A stretch of DNA of 64,000 nucleotides from Phormidium ambiguum IAM M-71 (GCF_001904725.1 NZ_MRCE01000025.1:26903-90902); one strand, 5' to 3'; counted from the first letter of the stretch, positions 9,840-20,129 are shown. Numbers and translations: made by a program. The notes: generated from the sequence alone by a model not told the origin.

Positions 9840-11633
9840 ATGTTAATCAGGCGCTTTATCTCTCGGTTAAGTATTGCGAAAAAGATTAGTTATGGTTATG
9901 CGTTAGTGATTGGAGTAGCAGTTTTTGGGACAACAGTTGGATTATTAATTGGAGATTATTACCAAAAACAAGCGCAAAAACAATTAAGTATTGCTAATAA
10001 GCAGCAATACTTAATTAGTGAATTAGAAAATTCTGTGAATCAAATTCGATCGCATCCTCAACGACTAGTTAGTGTATTGGGAGAATCGATTTGGTTTGAC
10101 TATGAATCTGCCAAATTTTTTGGTTCAGTTAATCGAGTAAAAAGTACATTGTCTGACTTTAATTATTTTGTACAAAGTAACCAAAATCAATTGGTAAGCA
10201 GTGGTAACGAATTAAAAGAAATCTTGCAGAATTATCATTTAAATACTGAAGCATATACCCAGCTAATTCAACAACTTTGGCAGCAAATTAGTCCAGCCAA
10301 CTTAAAGGATAAAGAAATTACCAATGCAAAGCAAGAAATCTTAGCCTTTATTAGCGGCGAATCAGCTAATCAAGTTAATGTAAATTTCGATCGACTTGGA
10401 GAAAGCTTAACGCGGCTCAAAAAAGGGGCAACTGAGCAACAAATTGAAGCAAATCAAAGGTTGCTTCAATCAGAAAACTGGCGGCTATTAATTATTATGG
10501 CAAGTATGTTGCTATCAGTAGCGATCGCTATTATTCTGGGATATTATACGAGCCGTCAAATTGCTAATCCGATAGAAACTCTTAATCAAGTAGCACAACA
10601 AGTCACTAAAGAATCAAATTTTCAAATCATGGCTCCTGTAGCCAGTAAAGATGAAATTGGCTCCTTAGCTACCTCCATTAATCAGTTAGTTAAATGGGTG
10701 GGAGAATACACTCATGAATTAGAAGTAGCTCGTCACACATTAGAGCAAAGAGTACAAGAACGCACCACCGAACTTCAACAAACATTATATGAATTAAAAC
10801 ATACTCAATCTCAGCTAATTCAAAGTGAAAAAATGTCTAGTTTAGGACAGTTAGTTGCAGGTGTTGCTCATGAAATTAACAATCCAGTAAACTTCATTTA
10901 CGGTAATATTCAATATGCCAATACTTATACTGAAGAATTACTAAGTTTGATCGAACTATATCAACAAGAATATCCCCAACCGACTACGATAATTCAAGAT
11001 AAAATTGCAGAAATTGATTTAAAGTTTTTAGCTGATGATTTTCTGAAAGTTTTGTCTTCTATGAAAATGGGAACTGAGCGAATTAAGCAAATCATCTTAT
11101 CTTTGCGTAATTTTTCTCGGTTAGATGAATCCGAAGTTAAAGCTGTAGATATTCATGAAGGAATTGAAAACACACTGTTAATTTTAAATAATCGTCTCAA
11201 GCGAGATATTGAAGTTGTTAAAAATTATGATAACTTACCTCTAGTGGAATGTTATCCTGCACAATTAAATCAAGTATTTATGAATATTATTGTTAATGCA
11301 ATTGATGCTTTAGAAGAGGTAAAAAATTCACGAATTGCTGCCAAAGATAAATTTTTGGCTCAAATTGTGATTCAAACTAAAAAGGTAAATGATTTTGATA
11401 TCCAAGTTAGTATTAAAGATAATGGATCGGGCATTCCGCCGGAAATTAAAGATAAGCTTTTCGATCCGTTTTTTACTACCAAACCAATGGGCAAAGGTAC
11501 TGGTTTAGGCTTGTCAATTTGTTATCAGATATTACAAAAACATCAAGGTAAGATAGATGTTATTTCTTCTGTGAAAGGCGGAACAGAATTTTTAATTACC
11601 TTACCTTATAAATTAAGTTGTAATATTAGCTGA
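9840..11633 (+). CDS. membrane sensor histidine kinase (HAMP-HisKA-HATPase)
   Basis: About 597 residues from ATG 9840. A longer reading frame begins with TTG at 9633, but its added leader has no membrane signal, while [15 protein letters not shown] begins a typical first membrane helix. Order: TM1, extracytoplasmic helical sensor, TM2 (near residue 220), HAMP, coiled coil, H-box with [16 protein letters not shown] (His about residue 343), then N box [17 protein letters not shown] and [13 protein letters not shown]. All catalytic boxes are intact. No receiver is encoded nearby. Its position 350 bp after the PhnD-like lipoprotein suggests shared sensing. Confidence 0.87.
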   Translation: MLIRRFISRLSIAKKISYGYALVIGVAVFGTTVGLLIGDYYQKQAQKQLSIANKQQYLISELENSVNQIRSHPQRLVSVLGESIWFDYESAKFFGSVNRVKSTLSDFNYFVQSNQNQLVSSGNELKEILQNYHLNTEAYTQLIQQLWQQISPANLKDKEITNAKQEILAFISGESANQVNVNFDRLGESLTRLKKGATEQQIEANQRLLQSENWRLLIIMASMLLSVAIAIILGYYTSRQIANPIETLNQVAQQVTKESNFQIMAPVASKDEIGSLATSINQLVKWVGEYTHELEVARHTLEQRVQERTTELQQTLYELKHTQSQLIQSEKMSSLGQLVAGVAHEINNPVNFIYGNIQYANTYTEELLSLIELYQQEYPQPTTIIQDKIAEIDLKFLADDFLKVLSSMKMGTERIKQIILSLRNFSRLDESEVKAVDIHEGIENTLLILNNRLKRDIEVVKNYDNLPLVECYPAQLNQVFMNIIVNAIDALEEVKNSRIAAKDKFLAQIVIQTKKVNDFDIQVSIKDNGSGIPPEIKDKLFDPFFTTKPMGKGTGLGLSICYQILQKHQGKIDVISSVKGGTEFLITLPYKLSCNIS

Positions 11634-11710
11634 TATCACAAAATAATGTAAAATGACAAAAATTAAAATAATCTATATTTAAATGGGCTTTTATTGCACA
11701 ATACTTGCAT

Positions 11711-13978
11711 TTATAACTGCTTGGTGCTAAAAGTTAAAGGTAAGGGTTTACTAATTCCATAACCTTGGGCATAGTTCACTCCCAGTGCTTTCACTTTGGC
11801 TAAAATTGTTTCATTTTCCACAAATTCTGCTATTGTTTGCAATCCCATCATTTGTCCAATATGATTAATAGCTTCTACCATTGCACCAGCGACATGATCT
11901 TCAACAATATCTTTAACAAATCCTCCGTCTATTTTTAAGTAATCTACGGGAAGGGTTTTCAAATAAGTAAATGAAGACATTCCACTACCAAAATCATCTA
12001 AGGCGAAACGGCAACCAAGTTGTTTTAATGAACGCATTAATTGAGTAGCTTTACTAAGGTTAACGATCGCTACTGTTTCGGTAATTTCAAAACATATTGT
12101 TTCCGGGGGAATTTGATGTATTTTGAATTGTTCTTGCAGAAAATCAATAAATTGCTCGTCATTAATACTAGCCCCGGAAAGATTGATCGCGTAAGTGCAG
12201 TTGTAATGGTTAGAATTGGATTGGTACAGATGCGAACTATTACGGTAAAAAATACTTTGATTAGCAAAGAGTTTACTAATTACCCAGCGATCGATCATGG
12301 GCATTAAATTATAACGTTCTGCTGCGGGAATAAAAGCTTTTGGTGATACTAATTGACCTGTTTCATCAATCAAGCGCAAGAGGACTTCGTAATGTTGGTG
12401 TCGATCGCTAAAAGAATTAATCGGTACAATGCTTTGACAGTAGAGGCGAAAACGATTTTCTTCTAATGCTTTATGAATCCGCGATACCCATTGCATTTGT
12501 CCATGTTGTTGCAGTAATTCGCTATCATTTGCTTGGTAAACTTGAATGCGATCGCGTCCTCTATTTTTTGCTCGGTAACAAGCAGCATCAGCAGCACTCA
12601 TTATACTGGCAACATTTTGGTTATTGGCATCAATCGCCGTTAAACCAATACTAATACCAACATTAAAACTTTTGTCCTGCCAAACAAAGCGAAACTTTTG
12701 CATATTTTCATTGATTGCTTTAGCGACAAGTACTCCTTGATTGAGGGGACATTGACGTAATAACAAACCAAATTCATCTCCCCCTAAACGCGCCAAAGTG
12801 TCGGTGATGCGGATTCTAGATTGCAGCAAAGTGGTGATTTGGCGTAGCAATTCATCGCCAGCAATATGACCGCAAGTATCATTAACTACTTTGAATTGAT
12901 CGAGGTCTAAATAACATAATGTATGCTGTTCTTGTTCTAACTTTGCAGTTACTACAGCTTCTTCCAACTGTCGTTCAAATTCGGAACGATTTACTAATCC
13001 GGTTAACGCATCATGACTAGCTTGCCAAGATAATAGATGGGTCAATTGGCGTTCTGAAGTAATGTCATGAAAGACTAAAATTGCGCCTATAATTTCGCCT
13101 TCTGCTGTCCGAATTGGGGCTGCTGAGTTAGCAATATTATACTCACTACCGTCACGAGAAATTAGAATAGTATGATTAGCTAAATCTTCTGTAATACCAT
13201 ACTTTAAAACTGTTTCTATAGGATTTTTAATAGATTGACGAGAGCTTTCGTTTATAATTTTAAAAACTTCAGTTAATGGCTTATTTTGGACTTCATCTAG
13301 TTGCCAGCCTGTGAGGTTTTCTGCAACTGGATTAAGAAACTCAATTTTCCCGAAAGCATCAGTTGTAATTACGGCATCTCCTATAGAATGTAATGTAACT
13401 TGTGCTTTTTCTTTTTCTGCTAAAAGCAATTGTTGACTTGACTCCAAAGCCTGCATTGTTAATTGGTGAATTTGCATTTGCGCCAATAGTAATTGCTGCA
13501 TATCCAACAATTTATAAGGTTGCTGTTCTTTTTGCGGATTTTTTACTACTATTGGCTCGTAAAGGTATTGCTTTGGGCGGTTTAAAGCTTTTTTAGCTGC
13601 TGTGATAATTGAACTTTCTTGGGGAATAATTAAAGCGTGACTATGAGCATATTTATAGAAAATGTGTATTGGTTTTTTGAAAAATAGTTCTACACTATAA
13701 GGACGACTCATGCACTCGAAAAAGTGCGATCGAGAAATTACACCTATAAATTCATTATCTTTAACAATAAGTATCCCTGGTAACAATGGATTATCTTCTA
13801 AAATCTTTGCTACCTTATATGCTGAGCATTCCGGGCTAATTGCTATATTATGAAGAGTTAAATCTTGTAATGTGGAATCAACTTTTAATGTTTTTCTGCT
13901 TAACTCTGGTAAAAATACTAGATGAGATTTTACAGGGAAAATGTTGGATAAGTTCATAGTTTCCTGACAATAACTCAA
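11711..13978 (-). CDS. PAS-GGDEF-EAL bifunctional c-di-GMP protein
   Basis: 755 residues. An N-terminal region (about 30-150) looks CBS-like, then a PAS domain (about 200-310), GGDEF domain with intact RLGGDEFGLLL (near residue 400), and EAL domain. The EAL signature reads YEVLLRL (EVL), but downstream catalytic features are present: FEITET, LDDFGSG, YLKIDGGFV and AEFVE. It could make or degrade cyclic di-GMP; which activity dominates cannot be told. It is monocistronic. The MshEN-like protein at 35429 is a possible c-di-GMP binder in the same window, but no link is shown. Confidence 0.88.
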   Translation of the reverse strand: MSYCQETMNLSNIFPVKSHLVFLPELSRKTLKVDSTLQDLTLHNIAISPECSAYKVAKILEDNPLLPGILIVKDNEFIGVISRSHFFECMSRPYSVELFFKKPIHIFYKYAHSHALIIPQESSIITAAKKALNRPKQYLYEPIVVKNPQKEQQPYKLLDMQQLLLAQMQIHQLTMQALESSQQLLLAEKEKAQVTLHSIGDAVITTDAFGKIEFLNPVAENLTGWQLDEVQNKPLTEVFKIINESSRQSIKNPIETVLKYGITEDLANHTILISRDGSEYNIANSAAPIRTAEGEIIGAILVFHDITSERQLTHLLSWQASHDALTGLVNRSEFERQLEEAVVTAKLEQEQHTLCYLDLDQFKVVNDTCGHIAGDELLRQITTLLQSRIRITDTLARLGGDEFGLLLRQCPLNQGVLVAKAINENMQKFRFVWQDKSFNVGISIGLTAIDANNQNVASIMSAADAACYRAKNRGRDRIQVYQANDSELLQQHGQMQWVSRIHKALEENRFRLYCQSIVPINSFSDRHQHYEVLLRLIDETGQLVSPKAFIPAAERYNLMPMIDRWVISKLFANQSIFYRNSSHLYQSNSNHYNCTYAINLSGASINDEQFIDFLQEQFKIHQIPPETICFEITETVAIVNLSKATQLMRSLKQLGCRFALDDFGSGMSSFTYLKTLPVDYLKIDGGFVKDIVEDHVAGAMVEAINHIGQMMGLQTIAEFVENETILAKVKALGVNYAQGYGISKPLPLTFSTKQL

Positions 13979-14128
13979 TTATAGATGGAAGAAAAAGGAA
14001 GTAGTTTTTTGTAAAAAGTAATACAAAAATTCTATGTTAATAGCCAAAGATTTAGATTTGGTTTATTCTGTATCTCTGCTTAGAATATAATTTAACACAT
14101 TATTTTTTGGCAATACGGACATGAAATT

Positions 14129-14163
14129 AAAAGTTAGCTTTGTTTATTAAAAAACTAACTTTT
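14129..14163. terminator. AT-rich hairpin
   Basis: AAAAGTTAG pairs with CTAACTTTT across a 17-nt loop, with a T-run after it on the plus strand. In the 372-bp gap 13979-14350. Apart from this and the micro-ORF at 14219, I see no gene there. Confidence 0.4.
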
Positions 14164-14218
14164 TTATTAGTTATAAACTTTAATTTATAAAAATTAAAAC
14201 TTTGAATGAGGAGATTTA

Positions 14219-14287
14219 ATGGTTAGAAAACCCCTAGTTAATTTAATCTTAATCTTCATCAATATCTGTATTATAAGTCACAAATAA
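14219..14287 (+). CDS. possible 22-residue membrane micropeptide
   Basis: A short frame from ATG 14219 to TAA 14287. It is preceded by an excellent Shine-Dalgarno, GAGGAG at 14208-14213, with five-base spacing. The peptide starts with MVRKP, has a 14-residue hydrophobic run rich in Ile/Leu, and ends ISHK, so it could be a single-pass membrane peptide. It does not match psb or pet small subunits that I know. It is too short for usual gene finders. A chance ORF remains possible. Confidence 0.4.
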   Translation: MVRKPLVNLILIFINICIISHK

Positions 14288-14350
14288 TTTGAGGGGTTAG
14301 GAAATAATTAAAAATACTTAACCGATCGCCTTAAATTTTGAAAAATGCTT

Positions 14351-15988
14351 TTAAGCTTTTAAATGAATAGTTGTATAACGCTTAGGTATAAAAAATGCTG
14401 AAATTAAACACAAAATACTGAAAATAAATGCGATCGTCACAGAAGTTCGCATTGCTTCCACCGCAGAAGAGTTAATAATCGGATTCAGAGAAGGTTGAAT
14501 TGCCGCAGGTAGTTGGGAGAAAAACTCCCTTCGTTCATCAGAAGTATAGGTTTGAATCACTTTTTCCAAAACTTGAATTGCGCGAGTTCTTTGTGCCGAA
14601 GTAATCGTTTTGCCCAATTCTGTTACCACTTTATCGACAATATTGGCAGAGGCGGTAACAATTAAAACCGAACCTAAAATTCCTCTTCCCAGAGCATTAC
14701 CTAAATTTTGCAAAGGATTGTACACGCCTGTAGCTTCTGCCAACTCTTCATGCTGCACGGTCGAAAAAGTAGTAATACCTATTTGGGCTAAAAATAACCC
14801 TGAACCTGCGCCCATGATTACTAATGCAGGTAAAATATCGAGAGCTTTCATTTGTAGATCGATCGCACTGTAAAGTTGCCAAATTCCCAAACAAAATAAT
14901 GCCAATCCTGAATAAATAACTTGTTTAGGATTAACTTTTTTCACCAATTTAAAAGTTGCTAAAATAACAACAAATAAAGTAGCTAAGGAAAATGGTAAAA
15001 CCGCTAAAGCAGTTTGAAAAGGGTTTAAATTCAAAACAGCAGGTAAAAACTGATAAAGATTAAACTGAATTCCTGTAGTAATTAAAGTGTGCAAGCTGGC
15101 GGTAAACAAACATAACAAAAAAGGTTTATATCGCAACAAACCTAATCGCACTACAGAAGTTTTTCCTTGCTGTGCTTGTTGTCTTTGCCAAGCAATAAAT
15201 ATACTTAAACAAATGATCCCTGTAGCAATTAATAAAGGAACAATTGACAGCGAAAATGGGGGAATTACTAAGTCTAAAATTTTAAATTGTTGTTTAGGAA
15301 ACCACCATCCATATTCACCTGCTAAACTCACGCCGAGCAAAGTTAAACCAAAGCCCAAAAATGATAATAATCCTCCAATCCAGTCTAAAGGTTCAGTTTG
15401 CAAGGGAATATTGTGAGGAACTTTTCGCACCAAAAAAGCAATTATGGGTACGATGATTAACTGAGGCAATAACGACCAACGCCAACCGAAATTAGAAGCA
15501 ATTAACCCTCCCAAAATTGCACCCGTTAATCCCCCAAGTATGGAAGAAACTATTAAGACAAGTTGAGAATATATTGCTGCTTTTTCACTATTAAATCGTC
15601 CAATCAATTCTCGTGGCGAACTAATTAATGGAGTAGCGCCTAAACCACAAATTAACGAATAACTAACTACAAATATGCCGATACTTTGACTTTGAGAAGT
15701 AGCGATCGTACCCAGAGCAAACAATACTAAACCTGTAAGAAATACTGGTTTTCTACCAAATCGTTTGATCAAATTTTCACAGGTAGGAGCAAAGGAAGCT
15801 TTAACTAGTGCTAATAATACTAAAGCAGCTTGTACATAACCGATGCTTGAATCTAAATCCCGCACAATACGTGGCATGATGGCAGGAATAACGCTCACAT
15901 TAAACGCGACTACAAATAGAGTTAAACATAGTCCGATAGCAGAACCCCACTTTGCCAAAAACGATCGCTTCTTCTGTGCCATAATCAT
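14351..15988 (-). CDS. DHA2-like 14-TM MFS transporter
   Basis: 545 residues with about 14 hydrophobic segments, ending in a long extracytoplasmic loop and a final helix, as in drug:H+ antiporter-2 proteins such as EmrB. A motif FGRKPVFLTG in the loop between TM2 and TM3 fits MFS motif A. It likely exports toxic or lipophilic compounds. It lies 36 bp downstream of the AI-2E-family gene, on the same strand, so the two may share a transcript. No ribosome site clearly picks ATG 15988 over ATG 15982. Confidence 0.85.
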   Translation of the reverse strand: MIMAQKKRSFLAKWGSAIGLCLTLFVVAFNVSVIPAIMPRIVRDLDSSIGYVQAALVLLALVKASFAPTCENLIKRFGRKPVFLTGLVLFALGTIATSQSQSIGIFVVSYSLICGLGATPLISSPRELIGRFNSEKAAIYSQLVLIVSSILGGLTGAILGGLIASNFGWRWSLLPQLIIVPIIAFLVRKVPHNIPLQTEPLDWIGGLLSFLGFGLTLLGVSLAGEYGWWFPKQQFKILDLVIPPFSLSIVPLLIATGIICLSIFIAWQRQQAQQGKTSVVRLGLLRYKPFLLCLFTASLHTLITTGIQFNLYQFLPAVLNLNPFQTALAVLPFSLATLFVVILATFKLVKKVNPKQVIYSGLALFCLGIWQLYSAIDLQMKALDILPALVIMGAGSGLFLAQIGITTFSTVQHEELAEATGVYNPLQNLGNALGRGILGSVLIVTASANIVDKVVTELGKTITSAQRTRAIQVLEKVIQTYTSDERREFFSQLPAAIQPSLNPIINSSAVEAMRTSVTIAFIFSILCLISAFFIPKRYTTIHLKA

Positions 15989-16024
15989 GCCAAAGTTTCA
16001 ATTAGTTAAAATTGACAAAAATAA

Positions 16025-17065
16025 CTAACCACTAATTGTTTCGTCTTTTTCATCTTCACCAATTAATGTAGCTAAAACTTGTGTATCTGGGTAACTTTCT
16101 AAAAGTAATTTTTTCAGCATTACTGTTAACGGTAAAGCGAGAAATGCACCGATCGGCCCCAAAATCCAAGTCCAGAGAATCACAGACAAAAAAGTTATTA
16201 ATGTAGAAAGGTCTAGACCTTTTCCTAAATAACGAGGCCCGATGACCATATCAAAGAAATTGTTAATTAAAGCGTAACCGATAAAGACAATTACTGCTTT
16301 AAAAATTCCAAACTCTAGAAATGCAACTACCACTGGTGGAATCAGAGCAATTACATAACCAATATTAGGAATAAAGTTGAATAAAAAGGAAAGAACACCC
16401 CAAAGAACAGCAAAATCTACTCCTAAAACTAGCAGTAAGATTATATGCCCGATCGCAGTCATTGCACCTAACCAGCTTTTAATTAACAAATAAATGCTGA
16501 TACTTTTATTAAAAACCTGGATGCGATCGAGCATGGGATTTCCTGCGCCTAAACTTTGCAGGAGTTTGTGCGAAAAACTGGTTGCCCCCACCAGCATATA
16601 GATAAAAATAAACAAAGTTAACCCAACATTTGTAATCGTGCCTAAAAGTCCAGTCAAAAAACTAATTATTAACTGAAAAATTCTTCCCGGACTGATCAAA
16701 TTGAGTTTAATGATATCCTTACCTTCTATACCAAGCTTATCAATTTCTTGCTGCCAAGTAGCTACTTGATCTTCTAAGAGCGATCGATATTTTGGTAATG
16801 CGACTGTTAATTGCGCGATCGATATTCCTAAAAATGCCACAAAAATAAAACCAACAGCAATAACTCCCAAAATTACGATCGTATAAGCTAACCATTTGGG
16901 AAATCTTTTTTGGCGCAACCACAAAACAATAGGATTACAAATTAAAACAATAAATAATGATAGTAATATTGGGCCTAAAAGGTCAGATGTAGCTTTTAAG
17001 CCAGCAATAATTACTACTACACTTGCTAAACTGACTAGCAGACGATGAATTGAGCGATCGGGCAT
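16025..17065 (-). CDS. AI-2E family transporter
   Basis: 346 residues, about eight membrane helices. The segment with FLFNFIPNIGYVIALIPPVVVAF (residues about 227-249) is a strong family signature of the TqsA/YdbI (AI-2E permease) superfamily. Members export autoinducer-2 or act as Na+/H+ antiporters. The cyanobacterial forms are uncharacterised. A hairpin separates it from the upstream holin-family gene. Confidence 0.88.
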   Translation of the reverse strand: MPDRSIHRLLVSLASVVVIIAGLKATSDLLGPILLSLFIVLICNPIVLWLRQKRFPKWLAYTIVILGVIAVGFIFVAFLGISIAQLTVALPKYRSLLEDQVATWQQEIDKLGIEGKDIIKLNLISPGRIFQLIISFLTGLLGTITNVGLTLFIFIYMLVGATSFSHKLLQSLGAGNPMLDRIQVFNKSISIYLLIKSWLGAMTAIGHIILLLVLGVDFAVLWGVLSFLFNFIPNIGYVIALIPPVVVAFLEFGIFKAVIVFIGYALINNFFDMVIGPRYLGKGLDLSTLITFLSVILWTWILGPIGAFLALPLTVMLKKLLLESYPDTQVLATLIGEDEKDETISG

Positions 17066-17106
17066 AAAAAATACGAAGATTGATGTTATTAGCCTAAAAA
17101 CATAAT

Positions 17107-17140
17107 ATAGGGAACAGTTAAAATTTTACCTGTTCCCTAT
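17107..17140. terminator. hairpin between two minus-strand genes
   Basis: ATAGGGAACAG pairs perfectly with CTGTTCCCTAT over 12 nt. It lies after the stop of the 17160-17522 gene and before the AI-2E gene, so it may end the former transcript. There is no strong T-run. Confidence 0.45.
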
Positions 17141-17159
17141 CAATATTCTCGAATCGGAA

Positions 17160-17522
17160 TTAGACAGCAACTATTCCAACTGAGCGCAAAATGAAAATGA
17201 GAATTGAGTTAACAATACTCAATGCGATCGCGCCTAAAATCGCACTACCAATGCCCCAACGTAAACGAAATCCTTCAACTAACCAGGCAGCTAAACCAAA
17301 AACAATGATACTGCCAATCAGAGGAATCAAACCCAAGCTAAGAATAGCATTTGCAGTTCTAAACCAATTGGGAAATAAAGCCCAAACTCCATTAAATGCC
17401 CCAATAATTGCCCCTGCAATTAAAGCGATCCAAGGATTATCTACTTCAACGCCAGTAGGTAGCTTAGAGATAATTAATAAACTAACTGCCAGCACAACGA
17501 TCGAAATTAAAAATGGAATCAT
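17160..17522 (-). CDS. phage-holin-family membrane protein
   Basis: 120 residues, four hydrophobic segments, with the family pattern of Mycobacterial-4TM / phage holin family proteins (PF04020-like), such as GLIPLIGSIIVFGLAAWLVEGF. ATG 17522 is chosen because AAGGAG stands 7 nt upstream. An upstream in-frame start at 17555 lacks this. Despite the family label, no lysis role is implied; cyanobacterial members are small membrane proteins of unknown function. Confidence 0.78.
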   Translation of the reverse strand: MIPFLISIVVLAVSLLIISKLPTGVEVDNPWIALIAGAIIGAFNGVWALFPNWFRTANAILSLGLIPLIGSIIVFGLAAWLVEGFRLRWGIGSAILGAIALSIVNSILIFILRSVGIVAV

Positions 17523-17594
17523 TAAACACTCCTTATCAACCGTAATAGTAAACAATCATGTTATCATCATTGAAAATTTTGCTAACAATTGTAT

Positions 17595-18119
17595 CTATAC
17601 CTTAATAGTCAGAATTTCGTCCAACTTTCTCAGCATAGACATTTCTTCATTGCTAGTTCCCACCCCAAAAAAACCTCTTTCCCGAACTGCTTCTGCGACT
17701 CTACGTGCGATCGAAAGTATCCAGGTTTTGAATGCCCCTGCTTGTAGCGGAGTCACTTTAGCAGCCAAAATTTGCGCCACTTGTTCAAAATAAGTCATAG
17801 CTTGCTGACGACCTTGGGAAGCACTATCCAACTTCTGAAGATAAGATAACAATTGTCCTTGTTTATCCAACAATAATGCTTCACCCTCCAAAGATCTATT
17901 AGCATCAGCTTGATTTAAAGAAGCAATCAACGATTTTACCAAATCATTTTCCACATCTTCCCGTTTTTGTTCTTCAACCATAATCTCCAGTCCTGCCCGG
18001 AGTTCTTTCAAAAAAGAAACCGGATCGGTTTTATCCGCTAAAATTAATGCTGCAATTGCTTGCCAAGGTGCTTGCATTAAAATTGACCATTCATTATCGG
18101 TAAAATATTGTTGTGTCAT
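17595..18119 (-). CDS. conserved hypothetical protein, helical
   Basis: 174 residues, no signal peptide or membrane helix. I do not recognise the family. Visible features: W-S-I-L-M-Q-A-P-W-Q-A near the N-terminus, an acidic middle, and a C-terminal AVRERGFFGVGTSNEEMSML. The start at ATG 18119 is favoured because GAGGTGG lies 7 nt upstream; the longer frame at 18134 would overlap that site. It stands alone between the holin-family gene and the 18.1-18.4 kb gap. The 256-bp gap contains no gene. Confidence 0.6.
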   Translation of the reverse strand: MTQQYFTDNEWSILMQAPWQAIAALILADKTDPVSFLKELRAGLEIMVEEQKREDVENDLVKSLIASLNQADANRSLEGEALLLDKQGQLLSYLQKLDSASQGRQQAMTYFEQVAQILAAKVTPLQAGAFKTWILSIARRVAEAVRERGFFGVGTSNEEMSMLRKLDEILTIKV

Positions 18120-18390
18120 TTTTGACCACCTCAAACTAGAAAATGAATCATTCGAGACAAACTAACCAGAATGGAGATTTAATTTGCACAAGGCAAAAAG
18201 TATCACATATTCCACAGTCAACACAAGTCAACCGATTTGCGATTTTAAATTTACTGCATCCTAGCTAAATATAGGCAGAACATATCAGAAAAAAATAAAG
18301 AAAATATAAGATACAAAACAATTTTTTCTATACATTTAGTTCCTGATTTCATAGAGGCAATTTCTAAAACTAAATGAAAAATCAGTAAAC

Positions 18391-19368
18391 TTACTTGGTT
18401 TGAAATATATTTTGTACCATTTTTTTCTCTGTATTAGCAGCAGCTTTGTCTAATTCGGTAACTTCACTTGCATCAAGTTGCCAACCTAAAGCGCCGAGAT
18501 TATCCTTGGCTTGCTCTACAGATTTTGCCCCCGGAATGGGAATAGTTCCCTTACAAATACACCAATTAATTGCCACTTGGGACATAGTTTTATTCCTGCT
18601 TTCCGCAATTTCTTTTAAACAACCTAAAAGCGGTTTAATGCCTGGTAAAATTTGCTGAAAAGCTAAACGACGAACTCCTTTAGGTAAAGCAGTTTCTTCT
18701 GAATATTTTCCAGTTAATAAACCCAAAGCCAAAGGACTATAAGCAATTAATTTAATCCCTAATTCATCGCAAACGTCTTTTAAGCCTAATTGCGCGATCG
18801 GGTAAGTAGATAACAACGAATATTGCACCTGCAAACTAGTAATCGGCACGCCTCTTTCTCTAAATCTTTGATGTACTTTTTTTAATCGTTTTGAGCCATA
18901 ATTAGATAAGCCAACTCCTTTAACTAATCCTTGTTCGTAAAGGTCAGCTAACCCATCCAAAAGCGCCCATTCTTGCCAAGGAAAATAATTAGCTGTAGAC
19001 CAGTGCATTTGCACCAAATCAACATTTCTTCCCAAACGTTTCGCCGAAGCTTTACCCGCATTAACCATTGACTGACGAGTTAATCTCCAAGGATAAGCAG
19101 CTAATTTTGTCGCAATGCAAATATTTTCTTGATTAACTCCAGAATATTCCTGAGAAAACTTTCCTAACAGCGTTTCGCTACGACCGTTTAATTTCCCAGT
19201 TCCGTAAGAATCGCCTGTATCAAATAAAGTTACACCACGATCGACACAAAGGTTAAAAACCTCTTGTAATTGACGATCCATACTCGGATCGTATCCCCAA
19301 AGTAGGCGATTTCCCCACGCCCAAGTTCCGCAGCCCATAATCGGAAGAGAGAGTTTTTGGTTTGGCAT
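18391..19368 (-). CDS. aldo/keto reductase
   Basis: 325 residues, a TIM-barrel NADPH oxidoreductase. The catalytic tetrad residues are seen: Asp and Tyr in LFDTGDSYGTGKL, Lys in IATKLAA, and His in LVQMHWS. The C-terminal IPIPGAKSVEQAKDNLGALGW is the nucleotide-binding end. It reduces aldehydes or ketones; the precise substrate is not evident. Monocistronic, divergent from the 2OG-Fe(II) gene. It resembles plant/cyanobacterial pyridoxal-reductase-like forms, but that is only a possibility. Confidence 0.9.
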   Translation of the reverse strand: MPNQKLSLPIMGCGTWAWGNRLLWGYDPSMDRQLQEVFNLCVDRGVTLFDTGDSYGTGKLNGRSETLLGKFSQEYSGVNQENICIATKLAAYPWRLTRQSMVNAGKASAKRLGRNVDLVQMHWSTANYFPWQEWALLDGLADLYEQGLVKGVGLSNYGSKRLKKVHQRFRERGVPITSLQVQYSLLSTYPIAQLGLKDVCDELGIKLIAYSPLALGLLTGKYSEETALPKGVRRLAFQQILPGIKPLLGCLKEIAESRNKTMSQVAINWCICKGTIPIPGAKSVEQAKDNLGALGWQLDASEVTELDKAAANTEKKMVQNIFQTK

Positions 19369-19486
19369 ATTGCGACTTATTCAAAGTTTAACTACGATCG
19401 CTGCGATCGCTAATATATAATAAACTATAGTGAACTAAACTTCATAAAAATCTACCCTTTAAATCTGATACTTTAACTAAACACCT

Positions 19487-20089
19487 GTGAATTACTATAA
19501 AAAATCTCCCAACGTTTTTCCAGTCAATTACTTGAACGATTTGCGAGGCGAAATTCTCGCTTGTCCCTTTTTCGCAGTTAATAATCTCAACCGTGATTTT
19601 GTTGGGACTAAAGGCTTTTCTGTAGTTTTTCACCGCTCAGAAATTGCGGAAGTTGAACGAAAATTTCCCTTTTTTAAACCTTATTTAGACCAAGCATTAG
19701 AACCTTCATGTAACGCTTTTTATCTCAATCCTTTACTACTTCAGGAAGGTTCGCGGGTCGATCCACATATCGATCGCTCTTTGCGATCGTACTGCAAAAC
19801 TATTGAACCCCCAATGCTGGTCAGCGTACTTTATGTCCAAGTCCCAGAAAATTTGCAAGGAGGAGAATTAGTCCTCCGCAATCATAAACAACAAGTCGGA
19901 CAAATTAAACCACAAATTAACACCCTGGTTTATTTTCAAGGTGATTTAACTCATTCTGTAAATGCTGTAAAAAGTACTGGAACTCGATTAAGTTTAGTTT
20001 GCGAACAATATAGTTTGAGTGAAAAAGAATTGCGCGATATTCCTGAATTTACAGTTGAATCAAGAGCAATGAAAGTCAAAAAAAGCTAA
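19487..20089 (+). CDS. 2OG-Fe(II) oxygenase superfamily protein
   Basis: 200 residues starting at GTG 19487. The double-stranded beta-helix has a candidate iron triad: HID of VDPHIDRSL (near residue 91) and the distal His of THSVNAV (about 165), followed by the co-substrate-binding Arg in STGTRLSL. Such proteins hydroxylate proteins or small molecules with 2-oxoglutarate. Nearby LQGGELVLRNH fits the prolyl-4-hydroxylase-like group. Substrate unknown. The start codon is weakly supported. Confidence 0.75.
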   Translation: MNYYKKSPNVFPVNYLNDLRGEILACPFFAVNNLNRDFVGTKGFSVVFHRSEIAEVERKFPFFKPYLDQALEPSCNAFYLNPLLLQEGSRVDPHIDRSLRSYCKTIEPPMLVSVLYVQVPENLQGGELVLRNHKQQVGQIKPQINTLVYFQGDLTHSVNAVKSTGTRLSLVCEQYSLSEKELRDIPEFTVESRAMKVKKS

Positions 20090-20099
20090 TATGGCAAAA

Positions 20100-20129
20100 G
20101 GCAGAAGGCAGAAGGCAGAAGGCAGAAGG
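20100..20129. repeat. tandem heptamer GGCAGAA
   Basis: Four consecutive copies of a 7-bp unit between the oxygenase stop and the MarR stop. STRR type. Confidence 0.8.

Noticed and set aside
17160..17522. Phage holin and prophage
   Set aside because: There are no other phage genes nearby; the family name does not imply lysis.
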